From NCBI GenBank assembly GCA_963839815.1, contig CAWIWF010000002.1, positions 1 through 64,000 on the forward strand: 64,000 nucleotides of DNA, given 5' to 3'. Position numbers and translations under genes: made by a program. Shown one piece after another: positions 47,865 to 60,084 of this stretch (within the stretch, counting starts at the first letter, position 1; every line of letters begins with the position of its first letter). A model generated the notes under the pieces. It did no database searches and was not told the DNA's origin. It worked only from the letters and a program-made list of their open reading frames with translations. The DNA is from JACVRM01 sp963839815 (GTDB lineage: Bacteria; Actinomycetota; Thermoleophilia; Gaiellales; Gaiellaceae).

Positions 47865-47882
47865 TTAACACACGTGTGTCAA
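47865..47882 (-). promoter_or_regulatory. Palindromic operator upstream of the MerR gene
   Basis: TTAACACACGTGTGTCAA is a near-perfect inverted repeat centred between 47873 and 47874, five bases before the start codon of the regulator. On the minus strand it begins TTGACA, a good -35 element, so MerR binding here could control its own promoter. The close spacing to the start leaves little leader. Confidence 0.6.
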
Positions 47883-47900
47883 GGCGGGTGGGACCGCCCG

Positions 47901-48320
47901 TCAGCCCTCGCCGGCGTCGCTGCGCCCGTAGGCGTCCTCGAGCCGGACGACGTCGTCCAGGTGCGGCGTCGAGACCTCGAGGATGGTGGTGTCCTCGATC
48001 GCTGTGACGCGGTGAACCGTTCCGGGCAGGAAGCGGAACGCCGCCCCCGGGCCGATGACCTCGCGCTGCAGCACGGCCTTGCCAGCTGCGCCGACCTCGA
48101 GCTGGGCCCGCCCCGACTGCACGTACCACGCCTCGTCCTTCACACGATGGAACTGCAGCGAGAGCGACTCCCCCGCTCGCACGAACAGGACCTTGCCGCA
48201 GAAGGTGTCTGCGTGAGCCCAGAGCAGCTCATGGCCCCAGGGCTTGTCGGTGCGCCGTGGCTCGAAGGCGAACGCGTCGGCGCCCTCGAGGTTGGGCGAG
48301 ATGTCGTCGGCCCCGGTCAC
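47901..48320 (-). CDS. Cupin protein, mannose-6-phosphate isomerase type II-like
   Basis: 139 residues from GTG 48320. A single cupin barrel: RRTDKPWGHELLWAHADTFC, KVLFVRAGESLSLQFHRVKD (metal-binding H), EAWYVQSGRAQLEVG, and the second motif PGAAFRFLPGTVHRVTAIED. The wording matches the C-terminal isomerase part of mannose-1-phosphate guanylyltransferase/mannose-6-phosphate isomerase proteins, here without the transferase half. It may supply mannose for envelope polymers or act as a small sugar isomerase. It is divergent from the nucleotidyltransferase at 48371, with 50 bases between starts. Confidence 0.8.
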   Translation of the reverse strand: MTGADDISPNLEGADAFAFEPRRTDKPWGHELLWAHADTFCGKVLFVRAGESLSLQFHRVKDEAWYVQSGRAQLEVGAAGKAVLQREVIGPGAAFRFLPGTVHRVTAIEDTTILEVSTPHLDDVVRLEDAYGRSDAGEG

Positions 48321-48370
48321 CGGGCGAGCATATGCCGCTCCCCGGGCGCGGCGCGTGCTAGAGAGGGTCG

Positions 48371-49063
48371 ATGGAAGCGATCCTGCTCGCCGGCGGACAG
48401 GCCAAGCGGCTCGGCCCGGCGGCCGGCGGACTCCCGAAGGCCCTCGTTCCGATCTCCGGCACGCCGCTCGCGGCGTACACGCTGCGGCTGCTCGCCGCGG
48501 CCGGGGTCGACCGGGTGATCGTCTCGTGCGCAGCCGGCCAGGGCGGGCTCTTCGAAGAGGCGCTCTCCGGGGTCGGACTCGAGCTGGCGCTCGCGGAGGA
48601 GCCCGAGCGGCTCGGGCGAGGTGGCGGCCTGCGCTTCGCCGCGCAACTGCGGCGCGAGGCCGGCCCGGTGTTCGCACTGAACGGCGACGAGCTGCTCGCC
48701 GTCTCCTTCGCAGACCTGCTGGCCGACCACCGAGAGCACATGCCGGCCGCGACCATCGTGGTGGCGCCGCTGACGTCGCCATTCGGAATCGTGGACGTGG
48801 ACGACGACGGCACCGTCAGCGGCTTTCGCGAGGCGCCGCGCCTGCCGCACTGGGTGAACTGCGGCGCCTACGTGCTCGACGAGGAAGCGGTGGCGCGTCT
48901 GCCCGAGCAGGGCGATCACGAGACGAGCACCTTCCCGGAGCTGGCGGCGGAGGGAAAGCTGCGCGCGTTCCGCTACGAGGGCGGCTGGCTCACGGTCAAC
49001 ACGCCGAAGGACCTCGAGCGCGCCGAGAGCCATCTCACCGCTCATCCCGACTGGCTCGGGTAG
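48371..49063 (+). CDS. NTP-transferase (sugar nucleotidyltransferase-like)
   Basis: 230 residues from ATG 48371. The N-terminus MEAILLAGGQAKRLGPAAGG with LPKALVPISGTPL is the nucleotide-binding pattern of the family, and FALNGDELLAVSFADLL supplies the metal-binding Asp (NGDE). The C-terminal portion (VNCGAYVLDEEAVARLPEQG, then YEGGWLTVNTPKDLERAESH) resembles mannose-1-phosphate guanylyltransferases of the short type. The product is likely an activated sugar. It lies beside the sugar-isomerase-like cupin, divergently oriented. The 212 bases after it contain nothing I can support. Confidence 0.8.
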   Translation: MEAILLAGGQAKRLGPAAGGLPKALVPISGTPLAAYTLRLLAAAGVDRVIVSCAAGQGGLFEEALSGVGLELALAEEPERLGRGGGLRFAAQLRREAGPVFALNGDELLAVSFADLLADHREHMPAATIVVAPLTSPFGIVDVDDDGTVSGFREAPRLPHWVNCGAYVLDEEAVARLPEQGDHETSTFPELAAEGKLRAFRYEGGWLTVNTPKDLERAESHLTAHPDWLG

Positions 49064-49275
49064 CGGCCGCCGGACGCCGCGGCCGCGGCCGCGGCGAATG
49101 TCACACACTCGGCGCTCGTCCGGCACGAGCTCGTAACGCTTCCTCTGCTAGCCGGGTCTGACCCCGACGGTGGAGCACGGCGGTTCGTCGGCCGCCCCGT
49201 GAACCGCCGGTGCCCGCCCGGTACGGGCGGCCGAGGAGCGCTCCACCCCCGGGTGCTGCGGCTTCGCCCGCGCAG

Positions 49276-50613
49276 CTACTGCAGCGGCTCGGTGACCTCG
49301 GGCTCCGCCGTCTCGGGCAGCGAGGCGAGCGGCGAGGAGGCGCGCCCGATGCCCTCGTAGGTGAACCCCTGCCGGCGCGCCTCGTCCGGGTCGACGACAT
49401 TGCGCCCGTCCACGATCAGCGGCGTCCGCATCGCCTCACGCACCTGCGGGCTCGGCAGCCCGCGCAGCTCGTCCCATCCGGTCACGACGACGGCCGCATC
49501 GGCGCCCTGCACCGCCTCGAGCACGGTGTCGCAGAACGTGACCCCCTTCAGGATCTGCCTGGCGTCCGCGACCGGATCCCAGGCACGCACGTCTGCACCC
49601 TCGGCGAGCAGCCGCGACGCGAGCACGATCGACGGCGCCTCGCGCATGTCGTCCGTGTGCGGCTTGAATGCCAGCCCCAGCACGGCCACGGTCTTGCCCC
49701 GGAGCGAGCCGAGATGCTTCTGCAGCTTCGAGACGACGCGCCGCTTCTGCAGCTCGTTCACCTCGATGACGGCGTTCAGCAGCTGGAAGTGGTACCCCGA
49801 GTTGCCCGCGAGCAGCTTGAGGAACGAGATGTCCTTGGGAAAACAGCTCCCGCCGAAGCCGATCCCGGCCTGGAGGTACCGGGTGCCGATCCGCTTGTCG
49901 AGACCCATGCCGTACGCGACCTGCTCGACATCGGCGCCCACGAGCTCGCAGACGTTCGCGATCTCGTTGATGAAGCTGACCCTCGTGCCCAGGAACGCGT
50001 TGGCCGCGAGCTTCACCATCTCGGCGGAGGCGACATCGGTGCGCACGACCGGCGCGTCGAGCCCGTCGTGGAGGGCCTCGACGCGGTCGCCGTCGGCGTC
50101 CGACCAGGAGCCGACGACGACCCGGTCCGGATGCAGAAAGTCGTGAACGGCAGTTCCCTCGGCGAGGAACTCCGGGTTAGAGACGTACCCGATGTGCTGG
50201 AGGCCGCGCGCATCGAGTGCAGCACGAACCTTCTCCCCCGTCCCGACCGGCACCGTGCTCTTCATCACGACCACGGCGCCCTGTTCGAGCCCGCCCAGCT
50301 CGTCCAGCACCGTCCAGACGGCCGAGAGGTCGGCGTCGCCCGAGTAGGTCGCAGGGGTGCCGACGCAGACGAAGACGAAGCCGGCACCCTCGACGGCCTC
50401 GGCGGGATCGAGGGTGAACCGCAGCCGCTCGCCTGCACGGGCGAGCACCTCGTCCAGGCCGGGCTCGTGAAACGGCACCCGCCCGCTCCGCAGCGCCTCG
50501 ATCTTCTCGGGCACGACGTCGCGCACGACAACGTGGTGGCCGAGGTCGGCGAAGCCCGCACCCGTGACGAGCCCGGCGTAGCCCGCACCAAAGACTGCGA
50601 TGCGCTCAGCCAC
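49276..50613 (-). CDS. UDP-glucose 6-dehydrogenase family
   Basis: 445 residues from GTG 50613. It oxidises UDP-glucose to UDP-glucuronate with two NAD. NAD-binding start RIAVFGAGYAGLVTGAGFAD, VFVCVGTPA, MKSTVPVGTGEKV, NPEFLAEGTAVHDFLHPDRV, and the catalytic cysteine in GIGFGGSCFPKDISFLKLLA, then VAVLGLAFKPHTDDMREAPS. The family also includes UDP-mannose dehydrogenases, so the exact sugar is not certain. Its start overlaps the LCP stop by eight bases, so the two are translationally coupled and probably serve the same cell-wall polymer. Confidence 0.9.
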   Translation of the reverse strand: MAERIAVFGAGYAGLVTGAGFADLGHHVVVRDVVPEKIEALRSGRVPFHEPGLDEVLARAGERLRFTLDPAEAVEGAGFVFVCVGTPATYSGDADLSAVWTVLDELGGLEQGAVVVMKSTVPVGTGEKVRAALDARGLQHIGYVSNPEFLAEGTAVHDFLHPDRVVVGSWSDADGDRVEALHDGLDAPVVRTDVASAEMVKLAANAFLGTRVSFINEIANVCELVGADVEQVAYGMGLDKRIGTRYLQAGIGFGGSCFPKDISFLKLLAGNSGYHFQLLNAVIEVNELQKRRVVSKLQKHLGSLRGKTVAVLGLAFKPHTDDMREAPSIVLASRLLAEGADVRAWDPVADARQILKGVTFCDTVLEAVQGADAAVVVTGWDELRGLPSPQVREAMRTPLIVDGRNVVDPDEARRQGFTYEGIGRASSPLASLPETAEPEVTEPLQ

Positions 50614-52591
50614 CGGCGCCCTTGGCGTTGCCGAGCGGCTTCAGCCCGCGCGCGATCGCGAGCATCGTCTCGTTCGAGAGCGCGTCCATGAGCGTGTTCA
50701 CGACCCAGTAGGAGCGATTGCCGTCACGCAGGATCACCATGTGCAGCTTCGGCCCGGAGAAGTACAGCTCGTACTCGCGCCCGCCGAGCCAGCGGCGCGT
50801 GTTGCGGCCGTCGAACACCGGCGCCTCCGTCCAGTCCGTCTGCTGGATGCCCCAGTACTCGTTCCCGCCCGTGCGATAGGTGAGCCGGACGGCCTTGAAG
50901 GAGCCGTTGACCTTGTACACGCGCACCGGCCGCTCCGAGTCGATGGTCGATCCGCGGTCGATCACCGTCGGCAGCTGCAGCGGGAACAGCACCTGCCGCT
51001 GCGCCTCCCGCACGTACGGGCGTGACAAGTCGGGGTTGGCGACGACGTTGGGCGGCTTGCGCTCCGGCGTCTTGTCGCGTGGCACCTGCGCCAGGGTGCC
51101 CTTGAACGTCTCGCCGACGATCGTGACGAGCATGGCCCCGTTGGAGAGCCGCTGCAGCCGCTTGCCCAGCGGCTCGTCGACCGGCGGCAGCGGCGCCACG
51201 TCTGCCGAGCCGAACAGGTTCGCCACCTGGCGTGCTGCCTCCAGCCCCTGCGCCGCCCCCTCCCGGTAGAGCACCTGCGTCCGGAAGTAGTCCTGCTGCG
51301 GCGCGTTCGCCTCGAGACCCTCCGGCGGCAGCAGCGCCTGGTAGCCGCGCTCGGCGAGCTGCGCGGTGGCGTTCGCGGCGGCACCCGCCACCGCGTTCCC
51401 GTTCAGGGCGACCACGGTCACCTGCCGCGGCGCGACGCCCCGCCTGAGCTTCGCCTTCTGCCCGAGCGCGGCAGCAGCCGCCTTCTCCGGCGCGTCGATG
51501 TCGGGGTTGACGAAGTCCTGCACCACCTCGGCCATGTGCTCCGACGAGGCTCGCAGCGGATCGTCGCCGGTGCCGGTTCCGGCGAGCAGGTTCGGGTCGA
51601 GCTTGACGCGGAAGACGTTCCCCGAGGGCATCTGGTAGGCAAGCAGCGCGTACGAGATCACATCGGGCAGCGAGACCCGCCTGCCGCCGCCGACCGCGAC
51701 CTCGATGTTCTTCCGCAGCGCGCCGACCACCTTCGGCACCGTGTCGGCGCTCAGGTCGTGGCTGATGCGGTCCTTGATCGCGCGCAGGAAGAGCTGCTGC
51801 CGCGCGTTGCGGACGAGGTCGTTGTCGGTGTGCCGGAAGCGGACGAAGGAGAGCGCGTCGCCGCCGAAGAGCTTCTGGTAGCCGGGCTGCAGGTCGATCG
51901 CCGCGTACCGCTCGCCGTAGCCGGAGTTGTCGTTGTAGTAGCGGCGGTCGACGTCCACCCAGATGCCGCCGAGCTTGTCCACGACCTGGGTGAAGCCGCG
52001 GAAGTTGACGGTCACGAGATAGTTGATGGGCAGGCCGGTGAGCGCCTTCACGGTCTCGACCGCGCCCTTCTCCTGACAGGTCGCGTAGGCCGCGTTGATG
52101 CGGTCGTGGAACGGATAGCGGCCGGGGCAGTGGATCTCCGCCTGCAGGTCGCGTGGGAAGGAGAGCAGCGACATCGTCTCCTCCTCGGGATCCATGCGGA
52201 CGAGCATGAGCGTGTCGGAGCGGGCCGGGACATCCGCGCCCTCGCCGGCCCGCCGGTCGTAGCCGATCACGAGTGCGATCGCCGGCTTGCCCGGGAGCGG
52301 CGTGTTGAGCCGATCTGCGGCCTTGCGCACCTCGATCCGGCGTGCCTGGATCTGGCTGACCGTGTCCTCGCCGTAGAGCCAGGTGCCGGCCGCAAGCGCC
52401 GTCACGCTCATCACGAGCAGCGCGAGCAGCGTGAAGAAGCCGCGCGCAAGGACACCCGCGACGCTCCGCTTCGGAGGCGGCGGCTGCCGGTAGCGCACCA
52501 TCGCACTCAGCGAGCCCGACGGGAGCACGGCATGGCCGTTCCCGTTGGAGCTAGCCGATCTCCCTACTCCACGTTTGAGCGTCGTCCGCAT
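50606..52591 (-). CDS. LytR-CpsA-Psr (LCP) family glycopolymer ligase with LytR_C domain
   Basis: 661 residues from ATG 52591. LCP enzymes attach lipid-linked glycopolymers to peptidoglycan. A cytoplasmic N-terminus is followed by one membrane span (LARGFFTLLALLVMSVTALA). The LCP domain has RSDTLMLVRMDPEEETMSLL, LSFPRDLQAEI (substrate Arg), INAAYATC, and YAAIDLQPGYQKLFGGDALS with FVRFRHTDNDLVRNARQQLF. A LytR_C domain follows (QVTVVALNGNAVAGAAANAT), then ~150 residues of extra C-terminal sequence (GNEYWGIQQTDWTEAPVFDG). This is longer than most LCP proteins. Coupled to ugd, so it probably anchors a uronic-acid-containing polymer. Confidence 0.9.
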   Translation of the reverse strand: MRTTLKRGVGRSASSNGNGHAVLPSGSLSAMVRYRQPPPPKRSVAGVLARGFFTLLALLVMSVTALAAGTWLYGEDTVSQIQARRIEVRKAADRLNTPLPGKPAIALVIGYDRRAGEGADVPARSDTLMLVRMDPEEETMSLLSFPRDLQAEIHCPGRYPFHDRINAAYATCQEKGAVETVKALTGLPINYLVTVNFRGFTQVVDKLGGIWVDVDRRYYNDNSGYGERYAAIDLQPGYQKLFGGDALSFVRFRHTDNDLVRNARQQLFLRAIKDRISHDLSADTVPKVVGALRKNIEVAVGGGRRVSLPDVISYALLAYQMPSGNVFRVKLDPNLLAGTGTGDDPLRASSEHMAEVVQDFVNPDIDAPEKAAAAALGQKAKLRRGVAPRQVTVVALNGNAVAGAAANATAQLAERGYQALLPPEGLEANAPQQDYFRTQVLYREGAAQGLEAARQVANLFGSADVAPLPPVDEPLGKRLQRLSNGAMLVTIVGETFKGTLAQVPRDKTPERKPPNVVANPDLSRPYVREAQRQVLFPLQLPTVIDRGSTIDSERPVRVYKVNGSFKAVRLTYRTGGNEYWGIQQTDWTEAPVFDGRNTRRWLGGREYELYFSGPKLHMVILRDGNRSYWVVNTLMDALSNETMLAIARGLKPLGNAKGAGG

Positions 52592-52963
52592 GCGTCTCGA
52601 GAGTGTGAACGCCCGGCAGGCGCTCGAACCGACCGAGGATACCGCTTGCGACGTGCTGCGCACGTCGCATCGCTCTATTCGAGGGGGGCACGACTTTCCC
52701 CCCTCGAGCTCCCCCCTCTCTGTCTGCGCAGCAGAGGTGTCACGACCGGTTAGACGCGCCGGGCCGCGCTATGGCTGCGCCGGGCGCAGCCCGGCTCCGC
52801 CGGTACTGCGCACCCGCTTCGCTCGCACGGGGGAAACCCGGGTTCCCCGTGCGCCCCCTCGATCAGATGACGCGCCGGGGCCGCGCGGTGGCTACGGCCG
52901 GCGGAGCCGGCCTCCGCCGAGACTGCGCTCCCCTCGAGCACGACGTGCTGCGCACGGGCGCGC
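52592..52963. repeat. Repeat-filled gap between the LCP gene and metH
   Basis: This 372-base gap holds a full dispersed repeat copy (52822-52905) with cacgggggaaacccgggttcc and gacgcgccggggccgcgc, a partial copy (52752-52810), and further inverted segments (gaggggggcacgactttcccccctc, 52681-52705; gacgtgctgcgcacgtc, 52648-52664). No ORF here is convincing. The repeats lie just after the metH stop. Confidence 0.7.
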
Positions 52964-56620
<3,657 letters not shown>

Positions 56621-56766
56621 GCTGTCCTCCGGCCTAGAGAGTGCGGGAGCGCCTCGCGCTCACGGGCTCTTTAGGCGTTTGGTAACCCGGTCGCCAAGCT
56701 GCCTTCAAAGCTGTCCGGGACTGAGCGCATAGCGTACCGCAGCACGGTCGCGTGATACTCGCCCGC

Positions 56767-57291
56767 ATGGCAGCGGCTGCGCGGCGTCCACGGCGGATCG
56801 AGTACGAAGCGGCCGGCTGGGGGCGGGGCGAGCTGTGGCTCGACGGCGACGAGGTGCTGTGGCACACCGGCCCGGCCGGCGGCTCGCGCCGCACCCACGC
56901 CGACCATCCGCTCACTCGGCGGCTCGTCGCCTACTACGCCGGCGAGCCGGTCTCGTTCGACGACGTGCGCGTGCGGCTGGACGATCTGCCCGCATTCGGG
57001 CGCGAGCTGGCGGCGGCCCTCCGTCGGGTTGGGCGCGGCGAGGTGGTCACCTACGGCGAGCTCTCCGAGCGGGCGGGCCGGCCGCGGGCAGCGCGGGCCG
57101 CCGGCACGTTCTGCGCCCATAACCGCGCCGCGATCATCATCCCGTGCCATCGAGTCGTGTCCGCCGGCGGCATCGGCGGCTATGGATCGCTCGGGATCGA
57201 CTACAAGCGCCGGCTGCTCGCGCTCGAGGGGCATCCGCTCGGGGCAGAGGTGGCGCGCGAGACCGGCCCAGAGGAGGATGTGCCGCCGTGA
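56767..57291 (+). CDS. Methylated-DNA-protein cysteine methyltransferase (MGMT/Ogt family)
   Basis: 174 residues, ATG 56767 (an upstream ATG at 56752 is possible). It repairs O6-alkylguanine by moving the alkyl group to its own cysteine. The C-terminal domain has VTYGELSERAGRPRAARAAG and the active site IIIPCHRVVSAGGIGGYGSL; the Cys of PCHR is the acceptor. The N-terminal domain is a reduced ribonuclease-H-like fold. Its stop overlaps the start of the MFS-cNMP gene (GTGA), so the two are translationally coupled; why an alkyltransferase would be paired with a transporter is unclear. Confidence 0.9.
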   Translation: MAAAARRPRRIEYEAAGWGRGELWLDGDEVLWHTGPAGGSRRTHADHPLTRRLVAYYAGEPVSFDDVRVRLDDLPAFGRELAAALRRVGRGEVVTYGELSERAGRPRAARAAGTFCAHNRAAIIIPCHRVVSAGGIGGYGSLGIDYKRRLLALEGHPLGAEVARETGPEEDVPP

Positions 57292-58940
57292 ACCGTCTCG
57301 TCGCCGCCCTCGGGCGCAATGTCGCCACCTACCGCACGGCGCTCGCGAACGCGAACCTGCGCCGGCTGGAGCTCGCCTGGGGCGCCGCGATCTCGGCCGA
57401 GTGGATCCACTTCGTGGCGCTCGGGGTCTTCGCCTACGAGGAGGGCGGCTCGCTCGGCGTCGGCATCGTGGGCTTCATCCGGCTCGTGCCGGCGGCGCTG
57501 CTCGCGCCTTTCGCGGCCTCCCTCGGTGACCGCTATCGCCGCGAGATCTTCCTGCTCGTGATCTCGCTCGTCGGTGTCGCCGCGCTCGCCGCCTCCGCGC
57601 TCGCGTTCGCCGTGGACGCGGGCGAGGCGGTGGTCTACGCGCTCGCCGCGGTGCTCGGCGTGTCGACCACCCTCTTCCGGCCCGCGCAGCAGGCGCTGAT
57701 GCCGTCGCTCGCGACCACGCCCGACGAAGTCGTGGCGGCGAACGGTGCGGCCGCGTTCGCCGAGAGCCTCGGCACTCTCGCCGGCCCGCTGGTCGGCGGC
57801 TTCGTGGTCGCCCAGACGAGCACGGGCGCCGGCTTCGGCGTGGCCGCCGGCACGATGCTCGTCTCGACACTCCTGCTCGGGCGGGTGCGGTCGCACGGCG
57901 GGCCGACCGTGTCGGCGGCGGCCTCCCCCCGGCGTCGGGTCCTGCTCGAAGGCTTCCGCGCGGTCGGCTCCACCCCCGGCGCCCTGGTGATCCTGCTCCT
58001 GCTGGTGGCTCAGACGCTTGTGCGCGGGGCACTCAACGTCCTGATCGTGGTGGTCGCCTTCCGCCTGATCGAGGGCGGCGAGGGCTGGGTGGGCCTGCTG
58101 ACCGCGGCGCTCGGCGCGGGCGGTCTCGTCGGTGCCTTCGGCGCCGTCACGCTCGCCGGCCGCCCGCTCGCGATGCCGCTCGCCCTGTCCCTGGTGTTCT
58201 GGGGCGCGCCGATCGCCCTCCTCAGCGGGTCGAGCGAGGGTGCGCTCGCCCTCTTCCTGATCGGAGTCGTCGGCGTGGCCAACAGCGTCGAGGACGTCGC
58301 CGCGTTCACCCTGCTCCAGCGCATCGTCCCGGACCGCGTGCTGACCCGCGTCCTCGGCGTCGTCTGGGGGCTCGCCATGGGCGGCGTGGCCGTCGGCTCG
58401 CTCGCAGCCTCGGCGCTGGTCGCTCTGGTCGGCGAGCGCGCTGCGCTCGTCGGCACGGGCGTGTTCCTGCCGGCGCTCACCCTGCTGGCGTGGACGCGCC
58501 TGCGGCGCATCGACCGGACGGCACAGCCACCGGCCGAGCTGCCCCTGCTGGCAGCGGTGCCGATGTTCGCTCCGCTGCCCGTGGCCCTGAAGGAGCAGCT
58601 GGCGAGGAGGCTCGTGCGCGTCGAGGCCGCCGCGGGCGAGACGGTCATCCGTGCCGGCGACGAGGGCGACCGGTTCTACGTGCTCGAGCGCGGCGAGGTG
58701 GCGATCGACGCCGGCGCCGCAACCAGCACCGCCGGCCCGGGCGCGTACTTCGGCGAGATCGCGCTGCTCCGCGACGTCCCCCGGACTGCAACCGTGCGCG
58801 CGCAGACCGACTGCGTGCTGCTCGCGCTCGAGCGCGACGACTTCCTGGGAGCTGTCACGGGCCACCCCGGCGGGCAGGCAGCGGGCGACGCCGTGGTGGA
58901 GGGCCGGTTGGCTGCCGGTACCGCTGCCGACCGGGCCTAG
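57288..58940 (+). CDS. MFS transporter fused to a cyclic-nucleotide-binding domain
   Basis: 550 residues from GTG 57288 (gaggagg upstream). The first ~410 residues form a 12-span major-facilitator protein (IGFIRLVPAALLAPFAASL-like loops, the RYRRE intracellular loop after GD, several alanine/leucine spans). The last ~130 residues are a CAP_ED domain: LLAAVPMFAPLPVALKEQLA, RAGDEGDRFYVLERGEVAID, GAYFGEIALLRDVPRTATVR (the phosphate-binding cassette FGEIALL...PRTATV) and VLLALERDDFLGAV. No DNA-binding helix follows. The domain could gate transport by cAMP or cGMP, or be a scaffold. The same window has a predicted cyclase at 29984. Confidence 0.9.
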   Translation: MNRLVAALGRNVATYRTALANANLRRLELAWGAAISAEWIHFVALGVFAYEEGGSLGVGIVGFIRLVPAALLAPFAASLGDRYRREIFLLVISLVGVAALAASALAFAVDAGEAVVYALAAVLGVSTTLFRPAQQALMPSLATTPDEVVAANGAAAFAESLGTLAGPLVGGFVVAQTSTGAGFGVAAGTMLVSTLLLGRVRSHGGPTVSAAASPRRRVLLEGFRAVGSTPGALVILLLLVAQTLVRGALNVLIVVVAFRLIEGGEGWVGLLTAALGAGGLVGAFGAVTLAGRPLAMPLALSLVFWGAPIALLSGSSEGALALFLIGVVGVANSVEDVAAFTLLQRIVPDRVLTRVLGVVWGLAMGGVAVGSLAASALVALVGERAALVGTGVFLPALTLLAWTRLRRIDRTAQPPAELPLLAAVPMFAPLPVALKEQLARRLVRVEAAAGETVIRAGDEGDRFYVLERGEVAIDAGAATSTAGPGAYFGEIALLRDVPRTATVRAQTDCVLLALERDDFLGAVTGHPGGQAAGDAVVEGRLAAGTAADRA

Positions 58941-59650
58941 TAGCCGCTGTACTTGTCGACCGTGACCTGCTCCTCGGACACGGCGCCCTTGAGCATGTCG
59001 CCGACGGACTCGGCCATGGCCGGCGGCCCGGCGACGAGGTAGGTGTAGCGGCCCAGGTCGTCGCCGAGGTGGTCGCGGAGGAAGCGCTCGTCGATGTGGC
59101 GCGTATCGCCGTCCCACTCGGGCTCGTCGGTCATCGTCAGCACCACACGGAGCCCCTCGATCCGCTGCTCGAGCTCGGGCAGCTCGTCGAGGTACGCCGT
59201 CGAGGCACGATTGCGGTTGGAGTAGACGAGCGTCACCCGGTAGGGCAGCTCACGGTCGGCGATGAACCGCAGCATCGAGCGGAAGACGGTGATGCCGATG
59301 CCTCCGGCGATGAACACGTACTCGCGGCCCGAGTCCTCCGGCAGCGTGAAGCTGCCCTTGGGCTCCTCGACCTCGATCTCGTCCCCGACCTGGAGGAGCT
59401 CGAGCGTCTTCTTGAAGGCGGTGTCACGCAGCCGCGTCGCGAATCCCAGCACACCCTCCTCGGTCGGAGAGGTGACGATCGAGATGTGGCGGCGCAGACC
59501 CTTGTCGTCGTCGAGGCCGCGCGATGGCAGCTCGACCCAGAAGTACTGCCCCGGCTGGAAGTCGGGACGCTCGCCCCCCGCGTCGACGACCACCATCAAG
59601 GTGCGCTCGGCAACCTCGCGCTTCTCGGTGATGCTCGCCTTCATCGGCAC
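58937..59650 (-). CDS. FNR-type flavin/NAD(P)H oxidoreductase
   Basis: 237 residues from GTG 59650 (ATG 59644 also possible). The FAD-binding barrel has PDFQPGQYFWVELPSRG and RRHISIVTSPTE (the R-x-Y/I-S type flavin motif), then FKKTLELLQVGDEIEVEEPK. The NAD(P)-binding part has YVFIAGGIGITVFRSMLRFI, VTLVYSNRNRASTAYLDEL and TYLVAGPPAMAESVGDML. There is no [2Fe-2S] ferredoxin domain, so it is a stand-alone reductase resembling the flavohaemoglobin or phenol-hydroxylase reductase class. Its partner is not evident. It meets the MFS gene tail to tail with a 4-base overlap. Confidence 0.85.
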   Translation of the reverse strand: MPMKASITEKREVAERTLMVVVDAGGERPDFQPGQYFWVELPSRGLDDDKGLRRHISIVTSPTEEGVLGFATRLRDTAFKKTLELLQVGDEIEVEEPKGSFTLPEDSGREYVFIAGGIGITVFRSMLRFIADRELPYRVTLVYSNRNRASTAYLDELPELEQRIEGLRVVLTMTDEPEWDGDTRHIDERFLRDHLGDDLGRYTYLVAGPPAMAESVGDMLKGAVSEEQVTVDKYSGY

Positions 59651-59693
59651 GGATTCTCGCGCATCGTCGACGGCCCGCGCCGGGCGAACCGCG

Positions 59694-59837
59694 TCAGCTG
59701 CGTAGCGCGCGCGCGCCCAGGAAGCCGAGCACGAGCATGGCGACGACCATGAGCAGGAGCACCCAGAGCGCCACCTTGATCGCCCCCCAGATGCCGAAGA
59801 TCAGCACGAGCAGCAGTAAGAGGATCAGCCAGACCAT
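59694..59837 (-). CDS. Small hydrophobic membrane protein
   Basis: A 47-residue ORF starting ATG 59837 with agagg upstream. Nearly all of it is hydrophobic: MVWLILLLLLVLIFGIWGA, then KVALWVLLLMVVAMLVLGFL, ending GARALRS. This is two membrane helices with a tight turn (GAIK), like the small lmo0937/DUF5670-type proteins of many bacteria. The function of that group is unknown. It lies 43 bases beyond the FNR-type gene start and is probably in the same transcript. It is too short for most automatic calls. Confidence 0.65.
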   Translation of the reverse strand: MVWLILLLLLVLIFGIWGAIKVALWVLLLMVVAMLVLGFLGARALRS

Positions 59838-60084
59838 CGCCTCTGCCTACCCGGCTGCGGCGATCCTGAACCTCAGCAGGTCGTCGAGGTCGGGGGAGCC
59901 GTTTGCCGCTGCCGGCTGCGGGCACCTGAGAGCCTTGGACGACGCCCCTCGGCTCCCGACCAGGCCCTGATCGCGACCGGCGCCGTGCTCGCCGCCGCGC
60001 TCGTCGACGTGGCGGTCATCGTGACCGCGCTCCCAGCGTCCCCGCGGTTGACCGGGCCTGGGCGATCGTCCAGAGTGGCCCGGA

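Noticed and set aside
42764..52941. Short ORFs encoding AAPAR..EGAHGE-like peptides near 42.8, 45.9 and 52.9 kb
   Set aside because: They fall exactly within the dispersed GC-rich repeat and recur with it. They have no starts or ribosome sites and are translations of repeat DNA.
56621..56766. Possible cobalamin, SAM or SAH riboswitch in the metH leader
   Set aside because: I looked for the B12-box and SAM/SAH core motifs and did not find them. There is only a small gagcg/cgctc hairpin (56647-56661).
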